From Alphaproteobacteria bacterium (GTDB lineage Bacteria > Pseudomonadota > Alphaproteobacteria > Micropepsales > Micropepsaceae): a stretch of DNA of 7,451 nucleotides. The stretch is taken from contig JAPLPI010000310.1 in NCBI GenBank assembly GCA_026400305.1, positions 1,976-9,426 of the forward strand, given 5' to 3'. The notes beneath the pieces were generated by a model. That model did not search any database. It saw nothing but the letters and a program-made list of their open reading frames with translations, and was not told the DNA's origin. The position numbers were made by a program, and so were the translations under genes. Of this stretch, positions 6,835-7,451 are shown one piece after another; within the stretch, counting starts at the first letter, position 1, and each line of letters opens with the position of its first letter.

Positions 6835-6863
6835 CTTATAGCAGCTAAGGGACGGAGTGTAAG
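6835..6863 (-). promoter_or_regulatory. Sigma70-like promoter for purA
   Basis: Read on the minus strand, CTTACA (6863-6858; four of six matches to TTGACA, including ACA) is followed by a 17-base spacer and TATAAG (6840-6835; five of six matches to TATAAT). Predicted transcription start is near 6828, giving a leader of about 54 bases before purA. Position, spacing and strand all fit purA, and it is the best promoter-like match in the gap. Confidence 0.55.
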
Positions 6864-6870
6864 GGCAAAG

Positions 6871-6898
6871 GTGCCGTACTCATGGGAAAATGCGGCAC
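6871..6898 (-). other. Inverted repeat behind the RcnB-like gene, upstream of the purA promoter
   Basis: GTGCCG (6871-6876) and CGGCAC (6893-6898) are perfect six-base inverted arms around 16 bases. It lies 14-41 bases downstream of the RcnB-like stop codon and 7-35 bases upstream of the purA -35 box. It could be a weak terminator for the upstream gene (only a broken T-rich tail follows) or a dimer-type operator for purA. The function is not decided by the sequence. Confidence 0.35.
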
Positions 6899-6911
6899 AA
6901 GGCCAAAAACC

Positions 6912-7451
6912 TCAGTAAAAAAGGTCATATTGCACGGTAATTACTTCGCCGCTGTCCCGGTCCACCAGCAGGGCGTCGTTGCCAACCCGCACCCAGATCG
7001 CGCCATAGGGCGGCGGCGGAAGGTCATAGGCGTCAAAATCGCTCAGCCAGTAATCGCGCGCCCAGAAGGCCGACGGCAGGAATTCGCCGAAGGTCCAGCG
7101 ATGGACATACCAGTCGGCGGGGCGGCGATAGTCGGGACCGCGGAAGCGGCGCGAGGCGCGGAAGTAGCGGTGATAGTCGCGGAAGCTGCTGAAGTCGTGG
7201 CGCTGGCCATTATAGCCGCGATTGCCATAGCGGTTGTCGCCGCGATAATTCTGGCCGTTGCCTCGATAGTCGCGATTGTCCCGGTTATCGTAGCCGCGAT
7301 AGTCGCGGTTGTTGCCGCCGCGATTGTAGTCGCGCCCCTGCTGCGGCGCCGCTGCCTGCGGCTGGGCGCCCCCACGATCACCCCTGTTACTCCTGTCGGC
7401 GTTCTGGCCGGGAAAGGTCCCCTGCGGCGCCTGGTTGGTGAAGCTGGTGGG
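6912..7451 (-). CDS. RcnB-family periplasmic protein, C-terminal part (5' end beyond window)
   Basis: The frame is open from the right edge to TGA at 6914-6912, giving 179 residues without the N-terminus. Residues 1-40 are Q/G/P/A-rich; about 40-83 are low-complexity with repeated RDY, YRG and NR units. The C-terminal domain (about 84-179) shows the RcnB family pattern (PF11776): W114, W119, LPSAFW (125-130), YWLSDFDAYDLPPPP (134-148), YGAIWVRVGNDALLVD (149-164), then SGEVITVQYDLFY to the stop. E. coli RcnB is a periplasmic protein affecting nickel/cobalt export, but alphaproteobacterial members are many and mostly uncharacterised, so a metal role is only possible. A signal peptide would be expected in the missing part. 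The 112-codon open frame at 7043-7381 in another minus frame is a by-product of the repeats. It shares strand with purA but is separated by 137 bases containing a purA promoter. Confidence 0.85.
   Translation of the reverse strand, partial: PTSFTNQAPQGTFPGQNADRSNRGDRGGAQPQAAAPQQGRDYNRGGNNRDYRGYDNRDNRDYRGNGQNYRGDNRYGNRGYNGQRHDFSSFRDYHRYFRASRRFRGPDYRRPADWYVHRWTFGEFLPSAFWARDYWLSDFDAYDLPPPPYGAIWVRVGNDALLVDRDSGEVITVQYDLFY
7201..7335 (-). repeat. Degenerate RDY/NRG-coding repeats within the RcnB-like gene
   Basis: The 11-base unit CGATAGTCGCG occurs exactly at 7264-7274 and 7297-7307, 33 bases apart, with variants near 7172 and 7321-7334. Translated on the minus strand these encode repeated RDYR and related NRG/YRG units. 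The copies stay in the protein frame and vary in wobble positions, so this is low-complexity coding sequence and not a separate DNA element. Confidence 0.6.

Noticed and set aside
7201..7335. CRISPR-like or tandem non-coding repeat array
   Set aside because: Repeat units are short and degenerate and stay in the RcnB-like reading frame; there are no uniform repeats with unique spacers.

Overview
This 7.45 kb, GC-rich window looks like ordinary chromosome from a Gram-negative bacterium, most likely an alphaproteobacterium. That placement is an inference from dense GC-rich coding, export signals ending in AxA, an RcnB-type periplasmic protein and the folP-glmM gene order. No transposase, integrase, phage gene, tRNA, rRNA or CRISPR array is visible.

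Region 1 (1-3000, plus strand) is a housekeeping block: a dihydropteroate synthase (folP) cut by the window's left edge, then glmM (phosphoglucosamine mutase) and thiD (HMP/HMP-P kinase). These serve folate, cell-wall precursor and thiamine biosynthesis. The notable point is that the folP product resembles the mobile sulfonamide-resistance enzymes Sul1/Sul2 rather than the classical E. coli-type DHPS, yet it sits in the normal folP-glmM position. It looks like a chromosomal relative of the pool from which sul genes came.

Region 2 (3043-5459, plus strand) is a tightly packed four-gene accessory cassette: an exported cyclase/kynurenine-formamidase-superfamily metal hydrolase, a membrane fatty-acid-hydroxylase/sterol-desaturase-family protein, a 62-residue two-helix membrane protein, and an exported single-domain cupin. 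The first three are joined by ATGA stop/start overlaps and the cupin follows after 22 bases, so co-expression is likely. The joint function is unknown; two exported metal-binding-fold proteins with a di-iron-type membrane oxygenase suggest modification and processing of a lipid or small molecule at the envelope.

Region 3 (5485-7451, minus strand) holds purA (adenylosuccinate synthetase), convergent with the cupin gene, and upstream of it the 3' part of an RcnB-family protein with an RDY/N/G-rich low-complexity segment. The 137-base gap between them (6775-6911) carries a good sigma70-like purA promoter, a perfect hairpin in the purA leader and a second inverted repeat behind the RcnB-like gene. 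No stretch over 300 bases lacks a gene.
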